Shown: positions 1 through 11,961 of the stretch, piece by piece | Numbering within the stretch: the first letter of the stretch is position 1 | How the letters are laid out: every line of letters begins with the position of its first letter | NCBI GenBank assembly: GCA_033065855.1 | Contig: JAVXUO010000587.1 | Coordinates: 434,001 to 498,000 of the forward strand | DNA from: Escallonia rubra | Lineage: Eukaryota; Streptophyta; Magnoliopsida; Escalloniales; Escalloniaceae | Length of the DNA stretch: 64,000 nt | Direction of reading: 5' to 3' | The notes under the pieces: model-generated | Told to the model about the DNA's origin: nothing | Databases searched by the model: none | The model's input: the letters and a program-made list of their open reading frames with translations, nothing else | Position numbers and translations under genes: made by a program

Positions 1-111
1 TCCTTAGTTACAATATACTGTTCCTGAAATAGCAGCATTTCGCCTTTTGTTGTATGCTGCGTTGGAAAAAGAGTTTTTCAAAACAAGTCTGAGTTGGTGC
101 AGATAACTAGT

Positions 112-3073
112 TCCTTAGCTATTCCGTTCACAATGTTAACACGCTTAGCCCAGTCCAGTTCCTCACACTTTCTTGGTTCTGCTTTTGTGCCAGAAAGAAA
201 GCATAATTAGAAAATTTTCATTTCCTATAATTTGAGAGAGAGAGGGTTTTACAAAATACGAACCGAAAAGGAAGGCATCAAGACTGGTGTTGGGCATGTA
301 CTCATAGATAAGCAGCTTTTCATCCCCTTCAATGCAGCAACCTAAAAGCCTAACCAGATTTTTGTGTTGAAGTTTTATAATCAACCTTACTTCAGTCTTA
401 AACTCTTTAAGGCCTTGTCCAGAGTTCTTAGAAAGCCTCTTAACTGCAACTTCTTTTCCATCATTAAGCTCTCCCTACATGCAATTCACGCTAACTTATC
501 AAGCGAAAAAGAAAAGGATAGTAATGTTTTACTATCATGTGAACTCATGGATGTCTGTCCTTACCTTGTAAACGGGGCCAAAACCACCTTCTCCAAGCTT
601 ATTTTCAACTGAAAAATTATTTGTTGCAGCCTGTATGGTACTGAAATTGAAGTAATGGATCTCTCCAGTATCGCCGTCATCCCCTTGAATCTTACTTGCC
701 TCAAAAGAAAGCGTGCTAGTTGGAGCTTCCAATTTGGACAAGGAAACTTCGTTGGCTGTAACACGAAATGAGCACCGATTTTCAGAAAAGAAGGCACATC
801 TTCTTAAACAAAATTACTGCTATTAACCTTTAGGTTTTCTTTTTCTTCCACGCGATCTTCTAACACAGAGAACCAAGACGGCTATAACTGCTGCTATTAA
901 GGTTGACGCAGTGATGAGTACTATCTTTTTCGTGTTGTTTCTCCCTCCCCCGGCTATACTCATCGTTTTGTTCCCTGCAGCTCCTGCAAGCATTGCACAA
1001 TTAAATGTGACCATACCATACAAATCCTAATGACATAAAGATGGATGCTACTGTTCAGAAAATTGTGCCTCAAGTCCTATCTGTAATAACGCAGCAAAGG
1101 CAATCCCCATCAGAAAGAGAATAGTTATAAGAGTACATGGTATGGAGATTACAGCTCCTTGGTATGCCGAAGCTCAAGTAAAGAAAGTGACAGTTATGTT
1201 GAAACACAATGTTGATGATATCCTAAGCCTTTAGCTCTTGGATCCAACAGTGCACATTAGACCTTCATGGTCACGCCATTCATCCGCGTGAGAAGGATGG
1301 ATCACGTAAAATCTCTTACCAATTAGTCCATATATCTCCATCCCGCATCATCAACTATATCTCCAATTTAACCTTCCAATAGTCATCAAATTTCCTCTTG
1401 CAAAAATCTTCACCTCCGAAAAGTCCCTGGCTGGTCTGGCAACAATAGATGGAAGGCTCTTGCATCACTAAAGATATTCTCAGGTGCAATAGCTTATCAA
1501 GAACCATCAACAGGGTTAGAGGCAGAATAATGCCTGCGCACCAACTGCTTTGAGAGTCTGCTTAGGTCATAAGAAATTGGTGATGACCATCCTAAGGATT
1601 CCTACGAAATCACAAGATGATATATGCCTACTTTCGTAGGGACAGGGTTTTTGATTCTTTGAGGGAAGAATTACTTGGTGCAACAACTTTTTAAGGTGAT
1701 GTCCTCACAATTTAATTTGCAGGTGCTAATACAGTATATCTCATCCATTACTCATCAACTTCAGTTGAGTCATATCTTGGAAACCCTGATATGATGACAA
1801 AACACTCGTTTCTGAGATATATAAGCGCTTCTTGTAGGTACTTATTTTGATCAATTTGACGGTGTCCAAGACTACTGTACTTCACCTGCTATCAGTGACT
1901 CGTAGCCCATTGTAAGCTTAACGAAATTGACCATGATGAGAATCAGTCCCGAAGGAGAAATTGTTTGAGCCTTAAAGGATGGTTACCAAAGCAAAAAACA
2001 ATAAAAAAATATAATTATGACAAGCATCATAAATCCTTCATTGCCAAGCTGTTAATTAAAGCCACTCAGTGAACAGAGAAAGTGATTCTGGATCCTGATG
2101 CTCTGCATTCTAAGGAAAATAGAGGGCTGGAGTGTGTATTTATAGCCAAATGCCAGAAAATTTGATAAAGTTTGTAACCTTTTAGCGACAATTACTTTTA
2201 GTTCTGATGACAAAAGAATATTGAACCTAAAATTGACATTAGTGAGAGGCCATATGTTATTGTATTGTTCCTTAGGTAGTCTCTGCAGGGATGGAAATGA
2301 ATCGTACCTGGGGGTGGAAGCGCCTGTGGTGCAGCAGCCGGTGGTGCAGCAGCCGGAGAGACATTATAAAATTGTGTAAAGGCATAACCAATGTTACAGC
2401 TGGGGTTTTGATATCTCGCTCCTGTGTAGCCATCACAACACCAGCTAGTCCCTTTCAAGCAGTTGTCACATTGTCGCGCAGTTAAATCAGGGGTGCACTG
2501 AACAAGTGCATATATTGTCATATTGTTGGGGGCACTCACGTTCCCTGAGGCAAACTTAAGAGCAGAACCACCTTGGGCAGCTTCATATCTTAAGCTGCCC
2601 AACAATGTTCCCAATGCCTTATTAAAAGTGCCCACGTCCGGGACAGTAATCATGCTTGCATAGTAAGAATCAGGAGACGTTTCCAAGCTTTGATATATAG
2701 AGCGATCCGAGTACCTTACCATGCAGTCATCGTACCAACCAATTGCCTCCTTCTGGTCTGTACATAGTTGTCTTAGCCTGCGTGTGGAATCATCAACACA
2801 TCTTCGACATACATCCTGATTAATGTCTCCTCTACAAAGCGCGATACCATTGACTGAGTCGGGGTCTGAGCCAGCTGAGACACTGGAGAAACTTGTGGTG
2901 TTAGTGGAGAGGGAGTAAATGACATCGTCGAGGTTTGAGTTGTACGCGCTGTCACGTGTGTAGTTTCCGGTATCTGCGCATGTGTAGCCTAGCAAGTCTG
3001 GTTGGGCAATAATTAGACAAACAAGGTGTAGGAGATTGTGATAAAGGATTAAAACCCATCTTTGAGTGGCCAT
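112..3073 (-). CDS. CRK0: cysteine-rich receptor-like kinase, 5' part (kinase incomplete)
   Basis: Predicted plasma-membrane receptor kinase with two DUF26 domains. Exons read on the minus strand: 3073-2308, 983-828, 755-565, 474-264, then 178 to about 112; the introns have GT/AG ends. Exon 1 gives a signal peptide ([10 protein letters not shown]...), then DUF26 domains with C-x8-C-x2-C motifs [13 protein letters not shown] and [13 protein letters not shown]. Exon 2 holds the membrane helix ([19 protein letters not shown]), followed by basic residues. Exon 3 carries the GEGGFG loop and exon 4 the AVK lysine. Exon 5 starts normally ([18 protein letters not shown]) but loses CRK homology near 112, before the expected HRD and DFG motifs. 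The cause, insertion or rearrangement, cannot be seen, and the rest may lie left of the window. Met at 3109 is also in frame, but the Met at 3073 gives a better signal peptide. Confidence 0.75.
1024..2307 (-). other. CRK0 intron 1, with a segment absent from the duplicate
   Basis: Intron between the DUF26 exon and the membrane exon of CRK0. About 1024-1414 matches 40,300-40,690 in the right array. About 1415-2245 has no counterpart there; in the right copy the sequence passes directly from the equivalent of 1414 to that of 2246. I see no terminal repeats on this 830-bp piece and recognise no gene in it. Confidence 0.5.
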
Positions 3074-3109
3074 CAAAAGATAATGGAGGGCTGCAAGTAT
3101 GGGTGGCAA

Positions 3110-3945
3110 ATACCAAAAACTCTGAGGATTCAGAAATCAGGACAATGTGGATGAGTTTGAAGATGAGAAGATTTGGAAGACGGGGTGCTGGGGTGGAAGA
3201 CACAGAGAGAAGATGTTTTCTATGCAATTGAGTTATTTTCACTTCTGATTTTGGCATTATGGGGGTTGAAGGGGACTGGATAGTATACAATGGAAAGGGA
3301 GTTTTCTTAATGTAGTAAAGAAAGGAAATGAGAAGACTCTTCCAAGAAGCTACTTTTAGACCTTAGTGACTGGATTTAATATTATCGGCCGGCCGGCGTA
3401 CAATTTCTTCCACCATTACGCAGTCAATACTCTATGTGGCCTGCATAAGCCGTATTTACTCTATGTGGATGCTCTCTTACTTTTGAAAACATTCCTGAGT
3501 AAATAGGTAGTGCATTGTTTCAAGGGTCCTTTCATTAGAAGCCTACCTGGGTGTCGATACCTTCTGTTCTCTGCTCTCATAGCCCTTTTACAGTTGTTAA
3601 CATACAATAGGGGATGCGCAAAAGGGGATATCTAGAGTTCTTGTGAAATGCTCACACGATATGAGAGTTTTGTGAAAAATGAGGCAAACGAGAAAGGTAA
3701 CTAGTGAGAGTGCCCCCCTCAACCCTCCCTCCTCCCCCTGGTGCCAATTAACTTAGAAACTAACGAGGTGGATCAAAGAGAGACTAGAATTGGCGGTTTG
3801 ATTTGATTTATATTTCGTTTCTAAGTACGAGTAGAGTGGAAGCTTGATAAAAGTTCTGAATTCCGGAAAAAATATTACTGGCTCATTCTAATGATACCAA
3901 AACTCAAGGGATTCAAGTACAGTTTAGCCTATTTAGAGACACGGT
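3110..3945. other. CRK0 upstream region, no gene seen
   Basis: Presumed promoter and 5' flank of CRK0. It is closely similar to 41,547-42,440 upstream of CRK0'. It contains a short GC palindrome near 3386. I see no coding potential. Confidence 0.5.
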
Positions 3946-3949
3946 ACAA

Positions 3950-5350
3950 ATGACTGCAGATTCCTTATCAGTAAGCAGGGGAGACGGGAAAAAGTTACTC
4001 CCAACCTGACTGCGTGTCTGTTGAAGAATGAGCCAACAAAATCATAACATTCGCACTCAAAAAGTGAGTCTCCTACATAGATGCTAGAAGCATATTCTTG
4101 AATCTTGATCTTGTGGAAAGACCCTGTTCTCACTTGTGTTGAAGATTGATCAAATATGAAAAGTCTACTGACAGAGAATGGAGGGTCTGAAGGTTGGAGT
4201 AGGCTTCTCAGTTGGTCTCCAAGCATGAAAACTAAGAAAGAATGCCATACGGCGGATGTACAGGATTCACCTGAACACACAGTAGCAGTATACTAATCCA
4301 TCTCAAAGAACTTAATAACTTCTGAATAGATTTCGATTTAACAAATGCTGTCCTTCGCCTTGTTTCCATAGACACGATGCCTGTTCAGTATCGTACATAT
4401 CAATCCAAATTTTGTACCCGCTAGACATACTTGTTGTTGAAGATTTATCTGATGGAAGTAACCCCTTCCCCACTACTTGTAGATTGATCAAACATAGATA
4501 GTCTACCAACAGAGAAAGGAGGTTCAGATGGTTATTGGCCTCCAAGCATGAAGACCACCGATGACATAGAGGGGCGACCTTTAGGGTCTTCCTGAGAAAA
4601 CATTTACACAATGTCGATCAATCTGAAAACCTCACTTGCAGATCAACTTTCAGTCGGGTTTTGAAACACTGGCATACATGGCTTGACAACTCAATTACGT
4701 TACCCGGATTACGGTTCTCCGTTCTCTTTAGAGATACCTGGTTAACTCTTCACGATGGCCTCACCATTTCATGAACAATACTACGGGGCATTACTCACAA
4801 TCTTAAGAGACGGATGTACCTGAAGGCGGTGAGAGTGGTGGAGCGCGTCAGTGGGAGTCTCGTTATAAAATGGAGAGATTCCACATCCACAGTTACAGCT
4901 CGGGTTTTGGTATCTTGCCCCTAATCTGCCATTGCAGTATCCACCAGTCCCATTCCTGCATTCGTAGCATCGTTGCCCTGATATATCAGGGCTGCACTGG
5001 ACAAGTGCATATATCGTTGCATTGTCAGAACCAGGTGCATTCCCCGTAGCAAACTTACGGACAGAACCACCTTTGGGCTGCTTCGCCATGCAACTAGCTG
5101 CCTGATAAGATTCTTAATTCCTTATCAAACTGATCAACGTCCGGGACAGTGTCAAGGCTTTCTAAGTATGAGTGAGGAGAGATTTCAAGGTTCGGATTAT
5201 TGAGCTGAGTATCGTACCATACAATCATTGTACCATCGGATTGCCTCCTTGTCATTAGTTCATAGTTGTATTAACCTACGTGTCATCAACACACCTTCGA
5301 CATACATCTGGATTATTGTCTCCTCTAGAAAGAACGATGCCACAACCACA
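3950..5350 (-). pseudogene. CRK relics (two last-exon pieces and a DUF26 piece)
   Basis: Degenerate CRK remains read on the minus strand. At 4290-4080 a last-exon fragment reads FMLGDQLRSLLQPSDPPFSV. At about 4610-4430 a second, different last-exon fragment reads [19 protein letters not shown]. At 5345-4781 lies the distal part of a DUF26 exon, with CSPDISGQRCYEC and YQNPSCNCG. No kinase core or membrane exon lies between them. A near copy sits at 42,440-43,690. The order (two kinase tails, then an ectodomain) suggests at least two collapsed genes. Confidence 0.8.
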
Positions 5351-6074
5351 GTCTGCTAAAGTTTTGAGTAAAAAAATTTCACAAAGAAGGTTGATACATG
5401 ATGCAGAGTAACAAAATTTCTACACCTCGTTCAGCTGGTAAATGATGAACTGTCACAGGAGTGGAGCAGAGGTGGCTTTAGGGAGGAGATTGGTGTAGAA
5501 AAAGAGACAAGGAGAGAGAACAAAATTTCTTTCTCTGTAAATTAATATTTTTTGCACCAAAAAAAGATTTACACTTTAAAATGTCCTTGGCAGGTAATGT
5601 TTCATGGAGAAAACAAAACGAAATGCATTAGATTTAGTAAGAACCTTAGCTAACTCAAGTTTGGGGAACACCTATTAGCAGAAAGAGACTTGAGAGTGAG
5701 GGGGGTAGAGGGTTGACACAGCTCAAGTGGAATATCAACAGGGGGATTTCTCAGGATTAGGCAGTGGACAAAAAAGCAAAATGCTAGGAAGAAACCAAGG
5801 CCTGATTCTGCATTTGTATTCTTGTTTGACTCTTGTTTTCATTGCTGAGGTACTCTAGGAGAGGAAGAGAGAGAAGCAATGAGAGAATACGTTTGTAACA
5901 TGTATTTAGAAGTAGAAAGAAAATGTCATTTACAGTGGAATAGTAAGGCTAGGTGTAGCTTAATCTATCAATAATTACAGTACAAGAAATCGTAAAACCC
6001 TCCTCATTGAGCAAGGGAGCAGGATCAAAATTCGCTCGTGAATAGGCAAAATATCAGGAAAAAATAGTACACCG
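5351..6074. other. Intergenic, CRK1 3' flank
   Basis: AT-rich sequence downstream of CRK1, similar to 43,690-44,381. I see no gene. The last 150 bp match the CRK3 3' flank better than the CRK2 3' flank, which helps place the CRK3 recombination point. Confidence 0.5.
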
Positions 6075-9000
6075 TCAGGTAGATGCACATACAGGTCTCC
6101 TTTCAATGTCTTCGAAGAGAGAAGCACTGGTTGAATCATGATCTGAAGGGGAAAACCCTGTCCCTTCGCCGGTTACTGAAGATTGTTCAGGTGTGTCAAG
6201 TCTGCCAACAGAGAATGGAGGTTCAGATGGTTGTGGCAGGCTTGTCAGTTGGCCTCCAAGCATGAAAACAACAGATGACATAGTAGGCCTATCTGTAGGG
6301 TTTTCCTGAACACACAACAATGCGATGTTGATCCATCTCAAAGCCTCGGTCAGAGGACAACTTTCCACTAAATTTTGATCTATCAACAGCTGCCCTTCGC
6401 CTTCTTTCCATACTCGCCATGCCTGTTCAGTGTCATGTACATGATGATTAAAAAGTATGAACTCTAATTTCGTTTATCCTACATATGTTGATGAAGAGTG
6501 GATAACCTACATAAGATACGAGGTTTTCATCATGTTCTGCGCGACAGAATCCCCTGTTTCGTTGCCCACTAATTATTTCAAGCATCATAACACCAAAGCT
6601 GTAAACGTCAGACTTGGTTGAAAATAGTCCCTCCATTGCATACTCTGGTGCCATGTATCCACTATCATGAGGGGAAAACACAGAAAAGAGATGATAAGAG
6701 TTAAAATATATGCATACACACAGCAGAATACACTTATTAATAGAGTCACACAAAGTTTCAAGTCTGCAACACACTGAAAACACATGACTTTGCGATGGTA
6801 GGACAAGAGAAACTATTTCAAAAATCTTTCAACAAGTGTAGTATATTGTAGTGTAAGAACAAGTATGTAGCAATGAACCAAGCAAAAAATGGTCATAAGA
6901 CGATCTAAACATTATCCTATGACAAGGTCATGTGCAGAGAATGCAACTTACAGAATTTTCATAACTATCTTGCTAGTACAACCTAAAACCTTCATTACCC
7001 AATCTGGAATCGCAAATGTAACCCCGAATGCATATATACTGCCAACCTGAACAGTAGGTCAAGTTCCCAAAATCCAAGCACCTTACTTTGCCGAAACCAA
7101 GGTGCTGTATTGACGTGCCAAAGAAAGAAACACAAAAATCTTGACCTTGATTATCATCAGCAACCTTGCCAATTATTACGTTCCCTAGTTGTTTCTTGGT
7201 GCAACCAAATAATTTGAACTGGCACCTTACTTACTATAGTATAGCACTAGAGTGACTAACAATTTACAATAATGTCAATTGATATATAGAAAGAGAAGGA
7301 AAGGAAATTACTATGTCCCAACAACTCTGTTTGTGTTGGCCTCAACTTGACTGCTTCCAAAAATTCTAGCGGTGCCAAAATCCGATATTTTCGCGTTCAT
7401 TTCGTCGTCCAACAGAACATTGCTGACTTTCATGTCCCTGTGAATGGTTTTAAGGCGGGAGTCCTCATGCAGGTATCGGAGTCCCTTTGCTATACCATCA
7501 ACTATGTTAGCACGCTTAGGCCAGTCAAGTTCCCCACATTTTATCGGATCTGCTTTACAGGAATAGAAGTTACATGAAACAAAATAAGATTAGTGTACTT
7601 TCTATTGGATGGCTATATGAGAGAGAGAGAGAGATTACAAACCAAAAAGGAATGCGTCAAGACTAGTGTTGGCCATGTACTCATAGACAAGGAGCTTTTC
7701 ATCCCCTTCTATGCAGCAACCTAGAAGCCTCACCAAATTTTTGTGTTGAAGTTTCACTATTAACCTTACTTCAGTCTTGAACTCGGCTAGACCTTGCCCA
7801 GAGTTTTTAGAAAGCCTTTTAACTGCAATTTCTTTTCCATCATCCAGCTTCCCCTAAAAGCATACTGAAAAGGTAAAGAAAGAAACAAAATTTGAAGTCA
7901 TGTCAATACAACTAAAAAATGTCCTTACCCTGTAAACTGGGCCAAAACCACCTTCTCCCAGCTTATTTTCAAGAGAGAAACCGTTTGTGGCAACCTGTAT
8001 AGTGGTTAGCATGAAGTATTGCATTTCTCCACTGTCGTCCTGATCCACTTGAAGCTCATATCCCTCAAGGGAATCCATGCTACATAAAGCTGCAAATTTG
8101 CGTCATGAAAATATTTCAAACCTCTGAATCGAGTAACACATCAAAATTAATGTAACAACACTGTTGATAGACATGCGGAACTATTTTAACCTTTTTGTTT
8201 TTGATTCCTGCTACGCCGGCGGTAAAAAAAAAGCACTAGGATTGCTACCACTGCTGTTGTTAACGTCGATACAGTAACAGGCACTATCCAAGTAGCATTC
8301 TTCCTTCCTACTTCTGCCAACAATAAACAAATTAAGCATCCGAAAAAGCTCAACCACCACCAAAAGAGTCCTTGAGTCGAGGACCTTGAGCCTAGAGATG
8401 ACAAAAAGACTACATTACTCGTGCCAAAGAGAACTTCCTATCATGCAAGAACCTTCAGCACTGGTGTACATCTATATTCTCCACTTTGGATGCCTAGCCA
8501 ATCATAAATTTCAGAATTATTTGGTATGGTACATAACATGGATGGGTCTGAGTACAATAAAACCATTGCCATACGACAGAGATGCCTTATGTTACGAGTA
8601 GAGCAGTTTGTGTCTCCTACAAATAGCAATCTCGTCATATAGTGAAAGGGATAAAGCTACCTGCCCACCTCACATTGCCTATTTCAAGCTGACAAGAACG
8701 GCCGGTGCGTGAGGCTCTGTGTTTCAAACTTGTGACCTACTGAATCCTCCTTACAACGGAGCAACCTTAGGCCAACCGTCACACGTAACATTTTAATGCT
8801 CCAAGACATCGTAAAGCAAGAACTGAAGATTACTAAATTACCGGGTCAAAGTAAATGCTTCAGCTGAACTCTTACTTAAAAGCAACGAAGCAATTCAGAG
8901 CATTTAACCAATATCCTTTCCCCCAATACCAGCATAGTGCAAAATGAAAGGAACAGACCTAGACATACCCGTATACAGTGCTGATGGTGCGGCAAGTGGC

Positions 9001-11961
9001 GGCACATCAACCAGAAGTCACAGCTGGGGCTAAGACCCCTACCTCCTATTTTCCCGTCACAGCAAGATGGAAGAAATCCGAATGCCGTGCCTAAGCAACT
9101 AGTGCATTCAGGCCCAGAAATATCAGGAGTGCACGGCAGAAGCCCATAGATGGTCAAGTTGTCCGGCCCGCCTGTTTTACCTGTAGCAAACATGAGTGTA
9201 GAACCACCAATTGTTGCAGCCTCACCTTGAAGCTTTTCCAACAAGCTTATAAGTGCCTGGTTGAACTGCACCACATGCGGTGCGCTAGCAACATTTACTA
9301 GGTAGCCACTAGGTGTGTTCTCCATGATGCCAAATATAGAATGATTCGAGTACCTAACCATACAATCGTTGATTCGTTGTAATATACAATTGCCTCCTTC
9401 TGGTTTGGACAGAGCTGTCTTCACCTGCGAGTAGGGTCATCAACACATCTACGACACGTATCAGGGTCAACATCTCCCCTGCAAAGCGCGATAGCATTAG
9501 CTACATCGGGTGTTTGGCCAGACGAAAATTTGGAGAAACTAGTGGTCTTAGTGGAGAGTGAAGAGGAGATCGTCGAGGTTTTTATTGTACGCACTATCTT
9601 GTGTATAATTTCCAGTATCTAGGCAGAGGTAGCCTGGGAAATCAGGCTGTGCAATGGTGAGACCAACAGTAAAAACGTGTATGAAAATGTGAAAAAGGAC
9701 TAAAACCCATCTTCCAGAGCCAATTGCCTGATAACTTGTCAAGCTAACAAAGAATATTAGGCCTCCAATTTCGTCAGACTTCAGCTGGGAATGATGAACC
9801 CAATTTGGGGTTGGACAAAGGAGATGTGAGAATACAGTTTATTTGAAAATAATTCATTTGGTAAATGGTGCATATACACTATAGTTGGTACGTCAACAGA
9901 GGAGCTTTTGAAGTTGATTATAACAAATATGAATTTAATAAGGACCTATTACAACTTCCTCCAATTTATTTTGGCCTTTCTAGTTTCCCCTTGTCTTCTC
10001 CTTACTTCATCTTCCTCCAAAATTCTAACATAATTCTCGCCTTGCTCGCACCCTCAATTCTCGCTCCCCCATTCACTCTACACCCTGACGCTCTTGCTAG
10101 AATTGAAATATTCAGTTTGTCCGTGGCAAACCCGTTATAGCGTTAACCATGTTTGTTCAAGCTGGAAGTTAAGGCCCTGCTTGTTTCATCAACCCTTGGA
10201 TAAACTAATTCTGAAGAATATTTTTACCAAAACAGGTTCCCAAGAATCTCTTTTCCTAAAACATCATTTTCAGTTAACGTTGTTTGGCTAAACATTAGAA
10301 AGTTCGAATTGGTTAGTTGAGGAATGGTTTGACCAAAACCGACTACACCAGGGGAGGAAGCGAGGAGGTGTGCATGTGGTGGGGCAAGGGGAAATAGAGG
10401 AAGACCTCGGCTCTCTGAAAGATGACGTATCGACTATTGAGTGGTTTTTCGGCATTTTGTTCTTCAAGAAGTGTTACCGGAACTATTTTTGGTTACACAA
10501 ATCTTAAGAATGCACAAACATCGAAAAGCGGGAAATGCCTTTTTTGAAAAATGATTTCAATGAAACAAACATGACCTAAATCTTGAGCAAAAATTCCAAT
10601 ACCACAATCAACGAACTTCAACTCCAACTTTAAACTTATAACCTAACTAAAACTACAAACTCAAGAAAACGAGAAAATAATACTATTTTCTTGTTCTCAC
10701 ATAAGTCTCGATCTCTCACTCCCGCTTTCAATCCTAGCTTTCTTGCACTCGCTTTCACTCTGGTGACTCTACCCTCTCATGCTCTTGCTATTAATTAGTT
10801 ATTCAATTTGTCGGCTTTGACCCAACAAAACAGAGGTACCTTAACCATGTCCACTAAAGCAAGCAATTCAATCCAGTGCCAGGAAATGAAGTGTTACAAC
10901 TAAAGTAGTTGTTTAAGAAAACCAACTTCATCTTCACATAGCATTAGGATCTGATATCATTTGTCACCTATAATGACGGACTTAACTTTACAAGGACAGT
11001 CGCCTAACTCTAGGAATCTGGCCTAGGATGTCCCAGAAGGCTAGAACGAACTCCAGAGGGCATGTGCCACAACTTTTTTAGGGTTATGACTATCATAATA
11101 TTTAATTGTAATCACAATTGTCGAATAGTTTAAACAAGAAAGAGAAATATGGTGCATACCAGGGGTATTTGTTGATACCGGAGGAGGAGACTGCGGCATT
11201 GGTGGAGGGCCTGGAGGCGGTGCATCAGCCGCATAGAACTGGTACGACTCGAATCTAAGAACACAGCTATTCCTAATAGAAGTACAACCCTTACTCCTAC
11301 TAGCATATCCGAGCATGAAGTTAGTAGCCACATTCAAACACTTCCCACAGTCCAATTTTGAAATATCCGGCGTGCACTGTTCCATCGCATAAATAGCCCA
11401 ATGGCCCCTGTACGAGATATCTCCCTTCGCATACTTCCGTACACCGCCCGCGGCCGCTCGGTCACGTAAATCGAGCAGTAGATCTCCCAGCATGTCATCG
11501 AACTGGGCCGGATTCGTCGCGTTTCCCACATTCCAAGCGACGTAAACAAAACTATCGTCCATGGAGCCAAGTATGTTACGGTTGGAAAACCTTAACATGC
11601 AGTTATCGTACCCGCGACTTGCTTCTTTCTGATTAGGACATTCTTGGGTGATGGCTTGAACAGAGACATTGAGGCAGCTGCGGCAGCTGGCGACCGCCAG
11701 ATAGCCTGCGCAGAGTCCGATAGCATAAACTTGGTTTGGGTTTTGGCCGACGGAAGAGTTAAAGAAGCCGTCGGAGTTGAGGTCGGAGCTGGCGGGGATG
11801 GAGGAAAGGAGGGCATTCAGGTTCCTTGCGTAGGTGCTGTTGGTGGTGTAGTTGCCACTAGTTGAACAGCGGTTGAATCTGAGTTCTGACTGGGAAGTGG
11901 CGAGGCTCACTAGGAAATTGAGAATGAACAGAAAACAGATAGATAGTCTTGGAAAGTCCAT
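6075..11961 (-). CDS. CRK1: cysteine-rich receptor-like kinase, type II ectodomain, 677 aa model
   Basis: Predicted DUF26 receptor Ser/Thr kinase. Minus-strand exons: 11961-11160 (802 bp), 8313-8191, 8089-7929, 7853-7643, 7549-7312, 6661-6511, 6422-6075. They total 2034 bp, in frame throughout, with GT/AG introns. Exon 1 encodes a signal peptide ([12 protein letters not shown]...), two DUF26 domains ([13 protein letters not shown] and [13 protein letters not shown]) and a proline-rich stalk. Exon 2 has the membrane helix, exon 3 the GEGGFG loop, exon 4 the AVK lysine, exon 5 HRDMKVSN and DFG, exon 6 APE and exon 7 the tail ending RRPVCAST. Intron 1 is 2.85 kb and contains a dead type I DUF26 exon. 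Exons 2-7 are secure. Joining them to the type II exon is inference from matching phase-1 donors and the loss of the nearer exon. The alternative is a separate secreted DUF26 protein plus an orphan kinase. Confidence 0.75.
7618..7634. repeat. (GA)n microsatellite in intron 4 of CRK1
   Basis: Short GA run a few bases intronic of the exon 4 donor at 7643. Longer versions occupy the same place in CRK2, CRK3 and CRK4. Confidence 0.8.
8969..9742 (-). pseudogene. Dead type I DUF26 first exon inside CRK1 intron 1
   Basis: Homologous to the intact CRK4 first exon (58,671-57,870). The start [12 protein letters not shown] and signal peptide are present, but relative to CRK4 a 2-bp loss near 9560 makes the frame stop after LLFTLH. 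Further changes include an altered stretch around 9370-9390, a disturbed first cysteine motif and a roughly 34-bp loss near 9000. The phase-1 donor at 8969/8968 survives. It is a fossil of the sensor this kinase probably used before the type II exon took over. Confidence 0.85.
9979..10880. repeat. R block, copy 1 (module repeat in CRK1 intron 1)
   Basis: Intergenic-type sequence shared by the CRK modules at 17,953-18,860, 47,715-48,620 and 59,248-59,915. In CRK4 it lies upstream of the type I exon and so was probably part of an old promoter region. In CRK1-3 it is now inside intron 1. It contains a Tourist-like MITE. Confidence 0.75.
10173..10576. mobile_element. Tourist/PIF-Harbinger-like MITE, copy 1
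   Basis: About 404 bp. The left end GGCCCTGCTTGTTTCA pairs with the right end TGAAACAAACATGACC as an imperfect 16-bp inverted repeat. It is flanked by TAA on both sides (10,170-10,172 and 10,577-10,579), as expected for PIF/Harbinger insertions. No coding capacity. Equivalent copies in the other modules arose by gene duplication, not by separate insertion. Confidence 0.6.

Larger units (their letters stand above)
957..6130. repeat. Array duplication, left copy part 1
   Basis: Matches 40,235-44,424 in the same orientation. Covers CRK0 from within exon 2 upstream through the relics to the CRK1 tail. The right copy lacks about 830 bp of CRK0 intron 1. Confidence 0.85.

Noticed and set aside
3386-3397. 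GC palindrome near CGGCCGGCCGG
   Set aside because: Too short and isolated to assign a function.
7347-7577. Plus-strand ORF repeated at 16,047-16,277 and 45,791-46,021
   Set aside because: It is the antisense of CRK exon 5; conservation comes from the kinase exon on the other strand.
11041-11159. Continuation of the type II frame past the donor as a stand-alone secreted DUF26 protein
   Set aside because: Possible, but the phase-1 GT donor, the exon length equal to the CRK4 first exon and the intact downstream exons favour splicing. The short extension also differs between copies.
11644-11865. Plus-strand ORF repeated at 19,628-19,849 and 49,400-49,585
   Set aside because: Antisense shadow of the type II DUF26 exon.
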